Source: Mesorhizobium sp. Pch-S (GTDB lineage: Bacteria > Pseudomonadota > Alphaproteobacteria > Rhizobiales > Rhizobiaceae). From it: a stretch of DNA of 64,000 nucleotides. Positions within the stretch are counted from its first letter, which is position 1. The number at the start of each line of letters is the position of its first letter. Of the stretch, positions 36,605 to 45,784 are shown one piece after another. The stretch lies in the NCBI RefSeq assembly GCF_004136315.1, contig NZ_CP029562.1:5975501-6039500 (forward strand), read 5' to 3'. Below the pieces are notes generated by a model, which was not told where the DNA came from, did no database searches, and saw only the letters and a list, made by a program, of their open reading frames with translations. A program made the position numbers and the translations under genes.

Positions 36605-37222
36605 CTAGTTGGGCGTCAGCGCCTTGTCGAATGAGGCGACTGTCCCGTCGTAGGCCAGACGCTCGCCGTTCAAAAAGAATGTCGGCGTCCCTCTTATCTC
36701 CAACTGCTGCATCGCCTGATCTCGAAGATTTTCGAGCTTGCGAAGATGGGCTTCGTTCTTGAGAGCTTGCTCGAAATGCGGCTGATCGATGCCCTGGGAA
36801 GCCGCGATTTCGCTCATCACGCCCTTGCGTTCCGTCGCGGCAACGATTTCTTCGTAGCGATCGGTGAAAGCTGCAAGTGTCTTGCGGTAACGCTCCTGAC
36901 CCGCCTGCTCGGCTATCAGGAAAATTGCAGCGTCGACCACGTTGCGAACAAAGGGGCGTATCGAAATCTTCAACTTGCCGGTCTGAACATAGTTCCGTTC
37001 GAGGTCGGGAAGCACTTTCTTCTCAAAATCCACACAGTGGCCGCAGGTCGGTGAGGAATAGACAATGAGGGTGGCGGGTGCCTGTTTGCTGCCAATGAAA
37101 GTGTCTTCGATACCTGCCGGCTGCATCAACACGCCGTTCAAGGTCGCAGTCGGTGCAGCAAAGGCCGCGCCGTCAGACAAGAGCAATGCCGAGATGACCA
37201 CGGCGGTCGGTAGGAATTTCAT
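36605..37222 (-). CDS. DsbA family thiol-disulfide oxidoreductase
   Basis: A 205-aa protein with a Sec signal peptide (MKFLPTAVVISALLLSDGAA, then FA) and a thioredoxin-like fold. The active site is SSPTCGHCVDFEKKVLPD (CGHC), and the cis-Pro loop is GTPTFFLNGE. The helical insert between them is typical of DsbA/ScsC-type proteins with DSBA-like domain (COG1651). It should oxidise or isomerise disulfides in periplasmic proteins. It stands alone, sharing a terminator with the growth-pole gene. Confidence 0.88.
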   Translation of the reverse strand: MKFLPTAVVISALLLSDGAAFAAPTATLNGVLMQPAGIEDTFIGSKQAPATLIVYSSPTCGHCVDFEKKVLPDLERNYVQTGKLKISIRPFVRNVVDAAIFLIAEQAGQERYRKTLAAFTDRYEEIVAATERKGVMSEIAASQGIDQPHFEQALKNEAHLRKLENLRDQAMQQLEIRGTPTFFLNGERLAYDGTVASFDKALTPN

Positions 37223-37343
37223 GGTTCACCCTGAAATGCTGAAGCCCGCCCCGCCCGCGAGACTACAATGCAGCGCTGCCTGAAAGCAGGTGCCAAATTG
37301 CCGCAAAACAGCGGTGATGACCGGAACCTTGAGAACTCGAAGC

Positions 37344-37943
37344 CTAGATCGTCGAATCCGACCAGCGTACGATCTCGCTGACCGCCTGCCCGAAAGCGCG
37401 ATCGAGTGCGGCTACATAGGCCGAGTTACCACCGCCGCCGGTGACTGGCGCACTGGCCTGGAAGCTGCGCGAGGCGCGCACTTCCCCGTTGCGGTCGTTC
37501 AAGATGCGCACATAGAGTTCGACATGTGCCTGCTCGCCTTTCTCGGCGCGCACTTCGAAGGCCCGGACTTCGGTAATGACCTGATAATCGATCGCCAGTC
37601 CTTCGCCCGGCCGGCCGACTCCCGCAAACCGACCGGTACGCTGGAATGCTTCAGCCAGCCTTGCCTGCACGATGACCGGCAGCCTGTCGGCCCACTGCGC
37701 GCCCTTGAGATACTGGATCGAGCGCTGGCCGGTCTTGATGACGATGTTCTGGCTGTCCAGTGCCTTCAGTGCCACCGGCTGCGTGACGAGGATCTGGCGC
37801 TTGCTTTGCCCTCCGGTCTGCACGCTCGGTGTCGACAGATCGAAAGTGTCCAGAGGCGCGGGACCACCGCCCGGCAGTGCCGCGCATCCCGCAAGGATAG
37901 TTGCGAGCAGCAACGCGCCCGCATGCACTCGGATCGACTTCAC
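37344..37943 (-). CDS. PqiC-type transport auxiliary lipoprotein
   Basis: A 199-aa lipoprotein with signal and lipobox (LLLATILAGCAAL, Cys near 19). The body has TFDLSTPSV, IVIKTGQRSIQYLKGAQWAD and RLPVIVQARLAEAFQRTGRF, the ABC-type transport auxiliary (DUF330/PqiC) pattern. It should bridge an MCE protein to the outer membrane. A GTG at 37943 is chosen as start with GGGGA about 7 bp upstream; farther upstream the frame enters a dispersed repeat, supporting this choice. It is the last gene of the mlaE-mlaF-mlaD run. Confidence 0.82.
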   Translation of the reverse strand: MKSIRVHAGALLLATILAGCAALPGGGPAPLDTFDLSTPSVQTGGQSKRQILVTQPVALKALDSQNIVIKTGQRSIQYLKGAQWADRLPVIVQARLAEAFQRTGRFAGVGRPGEGLAIDYQVITEVRAFEVRAEKGEQAHVELYVRILNDRNGEVRASRSFQASAPVTGGGGNSAYVAALDRAFGQAVSEIVRWSDSTI

Positions 37944-37970
37944 GCGACGTCCCCACTGAACACGGCCACT

Positions 37971-38068
37971 GGAGCATTTCCGTTTTTCACGGAAATGCGA
38001 AAACGCTCCCAACCTTTGTTCCTACGCAATTCAGGACGGAAAACCGCTATGCACTTTTCCTGAAATTG
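37971..38068. repeat. RIME-like two-palindrome intergenic repeat
   Basis: A 98-bp element of two palindromes. The first (37971-38010) pairs GGAGCATTTCCG with GCGAAAACGCTCC around CACGGAAAT; the second (38027-38068) pairs CAATTCAGG with CCTGAAATTG. Size and two-palindrome design match the rhizobial intergenic mosaic (RIME) class. It lies between mlaD and the lipoprotein gene within one operon and may act on the shared mRNA. A half-copy sits at 36494-36534. Confidence 0.75.
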
Positions 38069-38118
38069 CTCGCGGTCCCTTTCCGGCCGGGATTTATCAA
38101 TGCAACCGTACCGCGCCG

Positions 38119-39492
38119 TCAACGCCGTACCCTTCCATCATACTGACGCACCTCACCATCGCCACCCGAAAGGATACGTTGCGGATTGCGCTGGAAGTCG
38201 GAAACCGCCTCTTCGATGCGGTTGACCGAGCGCCTGGTGTCTCCAACCAGGGCTTCCACATTCTGCAGCCCCTGACCCGAGAAGCGCTGCAGGTTGTCGG
38301 AGATGACCCCAACATGCTTGTTCAGGGTGTCAGCCACCTGCTTGAACGACTTCAGCGTCTCGCTGGCCTGCGCCACCAGACCCTTGGTGTCGCCGGAACC
38401 GAGCATGCCATCGACCTTGGCCAGGATGCCATCGATGCGCACCGAGGCGTTGTTCAGGCGCTGTGCCAGCTGCTGCGCGTCCTTGATGGTCTGCTGAATG
38501 TCATCGGAGCGAGCGGAGACCTTCTCGGTCACCTTGGCAATGTCTGCCGAGGCCTTGCCTGCATTGACGCTGGCATCCTTGATGTTGGCCAGAGCGGTAC
38601 GCACATCGGCCGGATCAACGCTGTCGAGAACGCCATTCACCTTGTCGAGCGTCACCTGCGTCTTCGCGGCGAAATCATTGATTGAACCCACCGCCTGCTT
38701 GACTTCGGCAATGGTGGAATCGAACTGGTCGCTGGTCTTGCTCAGATTGCGGGTGAATTCGTCGACATTGGCGACGATGTTCCTGACCTTGTCGCGGTCG
38801 ACCGAGTTGAGCAGACCTTCCGCGGCCTTCAGCGCCCCATCGAGCTTGCCTGAAACGCCCTGCAGTTCCGTCGAAAGCGCGCTGACGCTGGACAGGAACT
38901 TGTCGATGCCATCGGAATTCTTTGCCAGGGCATCGGAGAATTTTGCGGCGTTCTGCGCCGTCTGCGTCAGCGGTCCACGCACGTCCTTGGCGAAACCTTC
39001 GAACTCGGACAGCACCTTGTCGGCGCGGGTAGCGATGTCCTGCGCGGTTTGCAAAAGATTGGTCACGGCAGAGGGCTTGGCGATGATCACCGCCACACGC
39101 CCGTCCTTTTCCGCTTCATCGAGAAGTTTCGGTTCCTTTGGATTGGCACCCGTCAGCTCGATATTCGCCTGCCCGGTCAGCCCGGCAAGGCCGATGTCTG
39201 CCTGTGTCGACTGCGTAATCGGTGTCATGCGGTCGATCTCGGTATCGGCCACCGCGATGGTTGGATCATCCACGTCGATATAGACGCGGCGCACGTCGCC
39301 AACCTTGACACCGTTGAACAGCACGAAACTGCCGCGGCCCAGGCCCGAGGCCGAACCAGGGATGCGCACGCGCAGGGTGGTCGTCTCGCCGCGGTCGCCT
39401 ATGTTCGCGGTCCAATAGACGAATCCGAACGCTGCCAGGATCGCCACCAGCGTAAAAATGCCGACAATGACGTAGTTGGCTCTGGTTTCCAT
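38119..39492 (-). CDS. mlaD: MlaD family MCE lipid-transport substrate-binding protein
   Basis: A 457-aa protein with one N-terminal membrane helix (NYVIVGIFTLVAILAAFGFV, residues 6-25) and an MCE domain (about 35-120: TTTLRVRIPGSASGLGRGSF, VLFNGVKVGDVRRVYID, GLTGQANIELTG). A long periplasmic helical region with many Ala/Asp/Ser heptads follows (about 150-430). This is the large, single-MCE form seen in rhizobia, longer than E. coli MlaD. It should form a hexameric ring carrying phospholipids between membranes. It lies 8 bp after the MlaF gene on the same strand. Confidence 0.9.
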   Translation of the reverse strand: METRANYVIVGIFTLVAILAAFGFVYWTANIGDRGETTTLRVRIPGSASGLGRGSFVLFNGVKVGDVRRVYIDVDDPTIAVADTEIDRMTPITQSTQADIGLAGLTGQANIELTGANPKEPKLLDEAEKDGRVAVIIAKPSAVTNLLQTAQDIATRADKVLSEFEGFAKDVRGPLTQTAQNAAKFSDALAKNSDGIDKFLSSVSALSTELQGVSGKLDGALKAAEGLLNSVDRDKVRNIVANVDEFTRNLSKTSDQFDSTIAEVKQAVGSINDFAAKTQVTLDKVNGVLDSVDPADVRTALANIKDASVNAGKASADIAKVTEKVSARSDDIQQTIKDAQQLAQRLNNASVRIDGILAKVDGMLGSGDTKGLVAQASETLKSFKQVADTLNKHVGVISDNLQRFSGQGLQNVEALVGDTRRSVNRIEEAVSDFQRNPQRILSGGDGEVRQYDGRVRR

Positions 39493-39500
39493 TGCTTCAC

Positions 39501-40319
39501 TTATGGCTGCGCGCGCGTTGCAAGATCAAGCTGCCGTGCTCGTTTTCCGCGGAAATAGGACTTCACCCAGGGTTCTTCGCTCTTCAGCATGTCCTCGACG
39601 GTGCCTTGCACCAGCACTCGCTTCTTGCCGAGAACCGCGATGCGGTCGCAGGCAGTGAAAAGCGAATCAAGATCGTGCGTCACCATGTAGACCGTCAGAT
39701 CCATCGTATCGCGCAGCTTGACCACCAGCTCGTCGAACTCGGCCGCGCTGATCGGGTCGAGACCGGAAGTCGGCTCGTCGAGGAACACGATCTCCGGATC
39801 CAGAGCCAGGGCGCGCGCAAGGGCGGCACGCTTGATCATGCCGCCGGAAAGTTCCGAAGGGTACTTGCGCGCGGCATCGGGCGGCAAGCCGACCAGCTCG
39901 ATCTTGAGCATGGCCAGTTCGTCCATCAGCTTTCGCGGCAGATCCAGATATTCGCGCATCGGCACCTGGACATTCTCCATCACCGTAAGCGCCGAAAACA
40001 GCGCCCCCTGCTGGAACAGCACACCAAGCCTCATGTCGATGCGCAGCCGCTCTGCATCGCTGGCGTTATCGACATCGACGCCGAACAGCCTGATCGTGCC
40101 GGCCTGCTTCTTCACCAGGCCGAGCACGGTGCGCAGCAAAACGGACTTGCCGGCACCCGAAGCCCCGACGAAACCGAGGATCTCTCCGCGTCGGATATCC
40201 AGCGACAGATCGTCGAGGATGACTGTCTCGCCAAACGCCACCTTGATGCCGCTCGCCGACAGCACGACGTCGTCGTGCTCGTCGTTGGTATGTTCGGCGT
40301 GTTGTTCGACGATTGCCAT
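39501..40319 (-). CDS. mlaF: MlaF-type ABC transporter ATPase
   Basis: A 272-aa ATPase. Walker A GASGAGKS, Q-loop FQQGALFSALTV, signature LSGGMIKRAALARAL, Walker B EIVFLDEPTSGLD and the switch MVTHDLD are intact. The pattern FQQGALF and SGGM(I/R)KRAALARA is diagnostic of the Mla/Ttg2A subgroup. It powers lipid movement with the MlaE permease. ATG 40319 is 1 bp after the mlaE stop, so translation is coupled; the 14 extra codons of the longer frame are excluded. Confidence 0.93.
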   Translation of the reverse strand: MAIVEQHAEHTNDEHDDVVLSASGIKVAFGETVILDDLSLDIRRGEILGFVGASGAGKSVLLRTVLGLVKKQAGTIRLFGVDVDNASDAERLRIDMRLGVLFQQGALFSALTVMENVQVPMREYLDLPRKLMDELAMLKIELVGLPPDAARKYPSELSGGMIKRAALARALALDPEIVFLDEPTSGLDPISAAEFDELVVKLRDTMDLTVYMVTHDLDSLFTACDRIAVLGKKRVLVQGTVEDMLKSEEPWVKSYFRGKRARQLDLATRAQP

Positions 40320-40320
40320 G

Positions 40321-41505
40321 TCAGAAACTGATCGACGCATAGAAAAGGGCAAAGAGCCCATCCAGGATGATGACGACGAAGATGGATTTCACCACCGACT
40401 GGGTGACATGCAGTCCAAGCGATTCGGCGCTTCCGCCGACTTTCAGCCCTTCCACTGAGGCGATGGTGCCGATGATGATGGCCATGAACGGCGCCTTGAT
40501 CAGGCCGGCGAAGATCGTGCTGAGATCGATGGCGACCTTGAGCCGGTCGATGAAGGCCGCCGGGGGAATGTCGGAATAGGCCCAGGCCGCGAAGATACCA
40601 CCGCCAAGGGCCGCAAAATTGGCCAGCACGGTGAGACACGGCAGGCCTATGACCAGGGCGACGAGACGTGGAAATACCAGTACGCCGATCGGATTGAGGC
40701 CGATGACCTTCAGCGCGTCGACTTCCTCGCGCATCTTCATGGAACCGATCTCGGCGGTGATCGCGCTGCCAGAACGGCCGGCAATCATGATTGCCGTCAT
40801 CAGCACGCCGAGCTCGCGCAGCACCAGAACGCCAACCAGATCGACCACGAAGATGTCGGCACCGAAGTAACGCAACTGATATGCGCCCTGCTGCGCCACG
40901 ATGGCACCGACGATGGTCGACATCAAAAGCACGACGGGCACCGCGCCCACGCCCATGCGATCCAGCTGGTTGAAGATCGCCGCCGGATTGACCGCATGAC
41001 CGCGCCCAAGCTTCATCTGAGCGCCCCGGATCGTGGCGCCCAAAATGTTCATTCCGGCCAGGAAGTCGTCTCCGGCCTCGCAGACACGACGCCCGATCAA
41101 CTCCAGAGCACGAACAACGATGTTCGGCTGGGGAATCGCCTTGCCGAGTTCGGCCCTGCTGACAGCTTCGAAGACAGCGTCGATCAGCGTCTTGACCGTC
41201 TCATTCTGCCCGACCTGCTCGATCTGCGCGCCACGCTTCTCATAGGCATTGATCAGCCGCGCGATCAACCAGGCGCCGGCCGTATCCATGCGTGCTATAC
41301 TTGAGAAATCAAGCGACACCGATTTGAAATCATTTCGTTTTTCCAGTTGACGCATATCGGCGTCAACTTGTGCGACGCGGCGTGTCGTCCAGTTGCCGTG
41401 AAAGGCGCAGCCAAGCGTTCCATCGCTCTCGCTGACGACGACGCGCGGCTCAAGGCTCGCCGTGGCGGCGTTGTCGCTTGCGTCGCGTTTGCGGATCGTC
41501 AACAT
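40321..41505 (-). CDS. mlaE: MlaE family permease with N-terminal STAS domain
   Basis: A 394-aa protein. A STAS-like domain (about 20-115: GCAFHGNWTTRRVAQVDADM, SVSLDFSSIARMDTAGAWLI) precedes a MlaE permease with five membrane helices (GAVPVVLLMSTIVGAIVAQQ, VLVLRELGVLMTAIMIAGRS, GSAITAEIGSMKMREEVDAL, SVVKSIFVVIILDGLFALF). In E. coli the STAS function is a separate protein (MlaB); here it is fused. The start follows AGGATGGC. It leads the operon mlaE-mlaF-mlaD-lipoprotein, which should keep outer-membrane lipid asymmetry. Confidence 0.92.
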   Translation of the reverse strand: MLTIRKRDASDNAATASLEPRVVVSESDGTLGCAFHGNWTTRRVAQVDADMRQLEKRNDFKSVSLDFSSIARMDTAGAWLIARLINAYEKRGAQIEQVGQNETVKTLIDAVFEAVSRAELGKAIPQPNIVVRALELIGRRVCEAGDDFLAGMNILGATIRGAQMKLGRGHAVNPAAIFNQLDRMGVGAVPVVLLMSTIVGAIVAQQGAYQLRYFGADIFVVDLVGVLVLRELGVLMTAIMIAGRSGSAITAEIGSMKMREEVDALKVIGLNPIGVLVFPRLVALVIGLPCLTVLANFAALGGGIFAAWAYSDIPPAAFIDRLKVAIDLSTIFAGLIKAPFMAIIIGTIASVEGLKVGGSAESLGLHVTQSVVKSIFVVIILDGLFALFYASISF

Positions 41506-41583
41506 GCCATCCTGTTTATCTCGACGGGACAGGCCTGTCGATTTACCGGCGGCATTACGCCAGTATTACCGGAGCAGAAAAAA

Positions 41584-42564
41584 ATGGTGCGTGTCATTTC
41601 GGTCGATGCCGAACGTTTTCCGATCGCCGGCGTCTTCACCATCGCACGCGGTTCCAAGACGGAAGCCGAGGTCATTACCTGCACCATCCGCGACGGCAAT
41701 CACACCGGACGCGGCGAATGCGTACCCTATAGGCGTTATGGCGAAACCAACGAAGGCGTCATGGCAGCGATCGAAGCGATGCGCGCCGCGCTGGAGTCCG
41801 GCCTGGACCGCACCCGGTTACAAACCGCGATGTCAGCCGGAGCGGCCCGCAATGCGGTCGACTGTGCCTTGTGGGATCTCGAAGCCAAGATCACAGGGAC
41901 GACGGTTGCCCGGATGCTTCGAATCTCCCCCGTAGCACTCGAAACCGCATACACCCTGTCGCTTGCAGAGCCCGAGGCGATGGCTGCGCAAGCCCGCGCC
42001 AACGCGGCTCGGCCGCTGCTCAAGGTCAAGCTCGGCGGTGAGAATGATGCCACGCGTATTCGTGCCGTTCGAGACGCAGCCCCCGGGAGCAGGCTGATCC
42101 TGGATGCCAATGAAGGCTGGACCGATGACAATGTCGCGGAGAACATCGCTGCCGCGGCGGCTCTTGGTGTCGCGCTGATCGAACAGCCTTTGCCCGCCGG
42201 TCGTGACGGCAAGCTGAGGCACATTTCCCGTCCAATTCCGATCTGTGCCGACGAGAGCGTGCATGCTGCCGAGGACATCGAGGCGCTGGTCGGCCTCTAT
42301 GACGCCGTGAACATCAAGCTCGACAAGGCCGGCGGCCTGACCGAGGCGATCAAGCTGCGCGACCGTGCCCGGGAGGCTGGTCTTGGTGTCATGGTCGGCT
42401 GCATGGTGGGCACGTCGCTTGCCATGGCGCCGGCGATACTCCTGGCGCAAGGCGCCGACTATGTCGACCTCGACGGCCCCCTGTTGCTGTCACGCGATCG
42501 GGAACCTGGCCTTGCCTATCAAGGGTCGCTGGTTTCACCGCCTGATGGTGCGTTGTGGGGCTGA
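41584..42564 (+). CDS. enolase-superfamily racemase/epimerase (dipeptide epimerase / DgcA-like)
   Basis: A 326-aa enzyme. The N-terminal capping domain holds RVISVDAERFPIAGVFTIAR; the barrel holds the KxK motif LLKVKLGG, metal ligands in LILDANEGW, IEQPLPAG and ICADESV, and the second catalytic Lys in YDAVNIKLDKAGG. These define the muconate-lactonising subgroup, the L-Ala-D/L-Glu epimerases; rhizobial members are also called N-acetyl-D-Glu racemase DgcA. Role: murein-peptide or D-glutamate use. ATG 41584 has GGAG upstream and family-like N terminus. Its last 30 bp overlap the convergent MFS gene. Confidence 0.85.
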   Translation: MVRVISVDAERFPIAGVFTIARGSKTEAEVITCTIRDGNHTGRGECVPYRRYGETNEGVMAAIEAMRAALESGLDRTRLQTAMSAGAARNAVDCALWDLEAKITGTTVARMLRISPVALETAYTLSLAEPEAMAAQARANAARPLLKVKLGGENDATRIRAVRDAAPGSRLILDANEGWTDDNVAENIAAAAALGVALIEQPLPAGRDGKLRHISRPIPICADESVHAAEDIEALVGLYDAVNIKLDKAGGLTEAIKLRDRAREAGLGVMVGCMVGTSLAMAPAILLAQGADYVDLDGPLLLSRDREPGLAYQGSLVSPPDGALWG

Positions 42565-43749
42565 GCGCGCCGCCAGCAGGATGAGCGCGAGGCCCAGCGC
42601 CGCCACCGGCACCATGGCATAGAACCCATCAACCCCGAAGCTCTGGTAAAGCGGGCCGGAAGCCAGCGTGACAGCGGCCATGGCGAAGCCGTTGGCAAAA
42701 AAAGCAATCCCCTGAGCAGCGCCGGTGCGTTCCTCAGCAACTGTTTCGCCGATCATCTTCTGCAGGCCGATCAACACCAGCGCGGTCGAAATGGCGTGCA
42801 GCGCCTGCAGGCCGAAGAAGCCAGCCACGCCGAGACCGAGAGGCCAGATCAGCGGAAATGCGATCCATCGCACGATGGCGCCGCCGGCGGCCAACATCAT
42901 CACGCGAACGACCGGAACGTGGCTGAACAGCCGGTTGAAGGCCATGAACATGCCGACTTCGCAAACCACGCCGAAGGCCCACAGAAAACCCACGACGGAA
43001 TCGCTTATTCCCAACGATTTCCAGTAGATGGAAGAAAATCCGTAGAGAAAGCCATGGCTGCCGACAAGGACACCGGCGCCGGTGGCAAAATAAAGGAAGT
43101 AGCGATTGCGCAAGCTGGGCACCGCCTGCTGAAGGTCGGTCGCAGAGAGCGGCGAGGCGCGTCTCGGCCTTCCCATGCGGGGAGCCATCAAGCCGATGGC
43201 GACGATCGCCAGGAACGACACGAACAACATGATCGGCACCGCGCCTGCCCCGGTCGAGGTCAGGATGAAACCGCCAACGAGATTGGCACAGAGATAGGAA
43301 ATCGATCCCCAGATTCGCATGCGCGGATAATTGGCGCCGAAGCGGCGCACGCCCGATAGCGCCAGCGAATCGGCAATCGGCGAGTGCGGTGTCCAGACAA
43401 CGGCCAGAACCAGTGAAACCGCCAGCACGGTAAGATAGCCCGGCGGCAGGAAGTAACCTGCAGAAACGATCACCGAGGCGACAGCGAGCGCCAGATAGAC
43501 GTGTACACGGTCATTCGCCTTGTCGGCCAGGGAGGTGAACAGTGGGGTCGTCGCCACACGCAGGAACATGGGTGCGGACAGAATGACGGCAATCTTTTCC
43601 GGGCTGAAACCGTGTGCCTCCAGCCAGAGCGGGAAATAAGGCAGGTAGATGCCGCTCGGCACCAGAACGGTGAAGAAAACCAGCGCCATGCGCAGTTCAT
43701 AGTTGCGCGGCTTGATCTGCTGTTCAGGCGAAAGCGGTGGCAGGGACAT
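42535..43749 (-). CDS. MFS transporter (HcaT/MFS_1-like family)
   Basis: A 404-aa protein with about 12 membrane helices. LRMALVFFTVLVPSGIYLPY, FPLWLEAHGFSPEKIAVILS and LRVATTPLFTSLADK are typical of the phenylpropionate-permease-like/nucleoside-type MFS group. No partner enzyme is beside it, so the substrate is unknown. ATG 43749 is chosen; a TTG at 43794 is open and cannot be excluded since neither has a strong ribosome-binding site. It overlaps the epimerase gene end by 30 bp. Confidence 0.82.
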   Translation of the reverse strand: MSLPPLSPEQQIKPRNYELRMALVFFTVLVPSGIYLPYFPLWLEAHGFSPEKIAVILSAPMFLRVATTPLFTSLADKANDRVHVYLALAVASVIVSAGYFLPPGYLTVLAVSLVLAVVWTPHSPIADSLALSGVRRFGANYPRMRIWGSISYLCANLVGGFILTSTGAGAVPIMLFVSFLAIVAIGLMAPRMGRPRRASPLSATDLQQAVPSLRNRYFLYFATGAGVLVGSHGFLYGFSSIYWKSLGISDSVVGFLWAFGVVCEVGMFMAFNRLFSHVPVVRVMMLAAGGAIVRWIAFPLIWPLGLGVAGFFGLQALHAISTALVLIGLQKMIGETVAEERTGAAQGIAFFANGFAMAAVTLASGPLYQSFGVDGFYAMVPVAALGLALILLAARSAPQRTIRR

Positions 43750-43896
43750 CAAAAAAGGCAATCGGCAACTGCTGCCGGCAAAATGGCCGGTCAACAGCCC
43801 TGCTCTATCATGCCTGCCAGTCGCCAGAAACTGGTTGGCCTAATCGATTTATGTCAAATATTACAGGGCACGGAGACTTGCGGGCCTCGGCAATCG

Positions 43897-44733
43897 TCAA
43901 GCCGCTTCCGCCGCCCGGACCTTGGTCGGCAAGACATCAAATGTCACCGGCACCAGTACCGGTTCCGCCGATGGCGCTTCGGGCATGACATGCGCCCAAT
44001 GCAGGATCTCGAAACGGCCATCGAAATGCTCGACCACGGCCGTGCAGCTTTCCACCCAGTCGCCGGTGTTGATGTACTGGACGCTGTCGACGGTTTCGAT
44101 TGCTGCGTGGTGGATGTGCCCGCAGATCACACCATCGACCTCCGACCGTCGCGCTTCTTCGGTAAGCACATTCTGAAAGGAGCCGATGAAGTTCACGGCT
44201 TTCTTCACCTTGACCTTGGCCCAGGACGAGAACGACCAATACGGCATGCCGAAGACCTTGCGGAAGCGGCTGACACCGCGATTGATCAGCATGGCCGCGT
44301 CATAGGCATAGTCACCGAAATAAGCGAGCCAGCGCGCATTGTGCACGACCGTATCGAACTGGTCGCCATGGATGACCAGCATGCGGCGGCCATCGGCCGT
44401 TTCATGGATGGCGCGGTCGGCCACCACGATGCCGCCAAAATGCACGCCCTGGAACTGGCGGGCGAACTCGTCGTGATTGCCGGCGATATAGGTGATTGAA
44501 CTGCCTTTGCGTGCCTTGCGCAGCAGTTTCTGTACCACGTCGTTGTGGGCCTGGGGCCAATGCCAGCTGCGACGCAGCCGCCACCCGTCCACGATGTCGC
44601 CGACAAGGAAGATCGTATCGGCATCGTGATGACGCAGGAAGTCGATCAGAAACTCGGCCTTGGCCGCCTTCGATCCCAGATGCACATCCGAGATGAAGAT
44701 GGAGCGGAACATGCGTGGTTTGGCGCTGGACAT
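43897..44733 (-). CDS. LpxH-like metallophosphoesterase (UDP-2,3-diacylglucosamine diphosphatase family)
   Basis: A 278-aa calcineurin-type phosphoesterase. Metal motifs are FISDVHLGS, FLVGDIVDGWRLRR, YIAGNHDEFAR, LVIHGDQFD and CGHIHHAAIE, in the right order for the dinuclear site. WxLRRSW-HWPQ and later GDWVESCTAVVEH are shared with the UDP-2,3-diacylglucosamine diphosphatase family. Lipid A precursor cleavage is possible, but in Hyphomicrobiales LpxI is usually the essential enzyme, so the substrate is uncertain. ATG 44733 has AAGGTGAG upstream. Confidence 0.82.
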   Translation of the reverse strand: MSSAKPRMFRSIFISDVHLGSKAAKAEFLIDFLRHHDADTIFLVGDIVDGWRLRRSWHWPQAHNDVVQKLLRKARKGSSITYIAGNHDEFARQFQGVHFGGIVVADRAIHETADGRRMLVIHGDQFDTVVHNARWLAYFGDYAYDAAMLINRGVSRFRKVFGMPYWSFSSWAKVKVKKAVNFIGSFQNVLTEEARRSEVDGVICGHIHHAAIETVDSVQYINTGDWVESCTAVVEHFDGRFEILHWAHVMPEAPSAEPVLVPVTFDVLPTKVRAAEAA

Positions 44734-44846
44734 CGCGATCTCACCTTTCGCGCTGGCTATGCCTCGATTCATGCAACAACCGTATGACGGTTGCGATTAG
44801 GCCAGTCCTTTCGCTAGCCTTGCGCAACCAATCGGAGGTTTCGGAC

Positions 44847-45626
44847 ATGGATCTCGGCATTCGCGGCAAGAAGGCGATCGTTTGCGCATCGAGCAAGGGA
44901 CTGGGGCGCGGGTGCGCGATGGCGCTGGCCGAAGCCGGGTGCGATCTCGTGGTCAATGGCCGCGATCCCGTGCTCCTGGCGAAAACCGCGGCGGAAATCC
45001 GCGAACGGTTCGGCGTTCGCGTCGTCGAAGTGGTCGGCGATGTGTCGAAACCCGAGATCCAGAAGGCCTTGATCGCTGCCTGTCCGGATCCGGACATCCT
45101 GGTCAACAACAATGGCGGGCCACCCTATCGCGACTTCCGCGAACTGGATCGCGAAAAGATCCTGGAAGGCGTCACCAACAACATGGTCACGCCAATCGAG
45201 CTGGTGAAGGCCGTCATTGACGGCATGGCGGCCCGCGGCTTCGGGCGCATCGTCAACATCACTTCGCTCTCGGTCTATGTCCCGATTCCCGGTCTCGATC
45301 TGTCTTCCGGCGCAAGGGCTGGACTGACGTCCTTTCTTGCCGGCGTTGCCCGCACGGTCATCGACCGCAATGTCACCATCAACAACATGCTGCCCGGCAA
45401 GCTGGATACCGACCGCCTGCGCGGGCCACACGAACCTGGCTCGATCGAGACGGCGGACGCCGCCAAGGAGCGCAGGGCGCGTCTTGCCGCCGACATCCCT
45501 GCCAAGCGACTGGGAACGCCGGACGAGTTCGGCCAGATTTGCGCTTTCCTGTGCTCGGTCCATGCGGGATATCTGACCGGGCAGAACATTCCGGTCGATG
45601 GCGGGCTTTACGTCAGCGCCTTCTAG
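44847..45626 (+). CDS. atypical short-chain dehydrogenase/reductase
   Basis: A 259-aa Rossmann-fold protein. The cofactor loop is CASSKGLGRGCAMALAEAG and the NNAG motif reads VNNNGGPP. Where SDR enzymes have Y-x3-K, this one has LDLSSGARAGLTSFLAG, with no Tyr and Arg in place of Lys. A group of beta-ketoacyl-reductase-like SDRs lacks the standard catalytic tetrad, and this fits it, so activity is uncertain. ATG 44847 follows an ideal GGAGG. It diverges from the phosphoesterase gene. Confidence 0.85.
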   Translation: MDLGIRGKKAIVCASSKGLGRGCAMALAEAGCDLVVNGRDPVLLAKTAAEIRERFGVRVVEVVGDVSKPEIQKALIAACPDPDILVNNNGGPPYRDFRELDREKILEGVTNNMVTPIELVKAVIDGMAARGFGRIVNITSLSVYVPIPGLDLSSGARAGLTSFLAGVARTVIDRNVTINNMLPGKLDTDRLRGPHEPGSIETADAAKERRARLAADIPAKRLGTPDEFGQICAFLCSVHAGYLTGQNIPVDGGLYVSAF

Positions 45627-45784
45627 CCAGGGAAAGTTGCGGGCCTGCTCGCAATTTCTGCCGACAATGCTTTGATATACTTTTGTTTTTCGTCGGCTTG
45701 AAAAACGCGGAGATGCGTTACATCGCGTCTCGAAAAAACATCGGCACATGCTAAAAGGGGTGACGCAACAGGAGGCTGGGAAGC

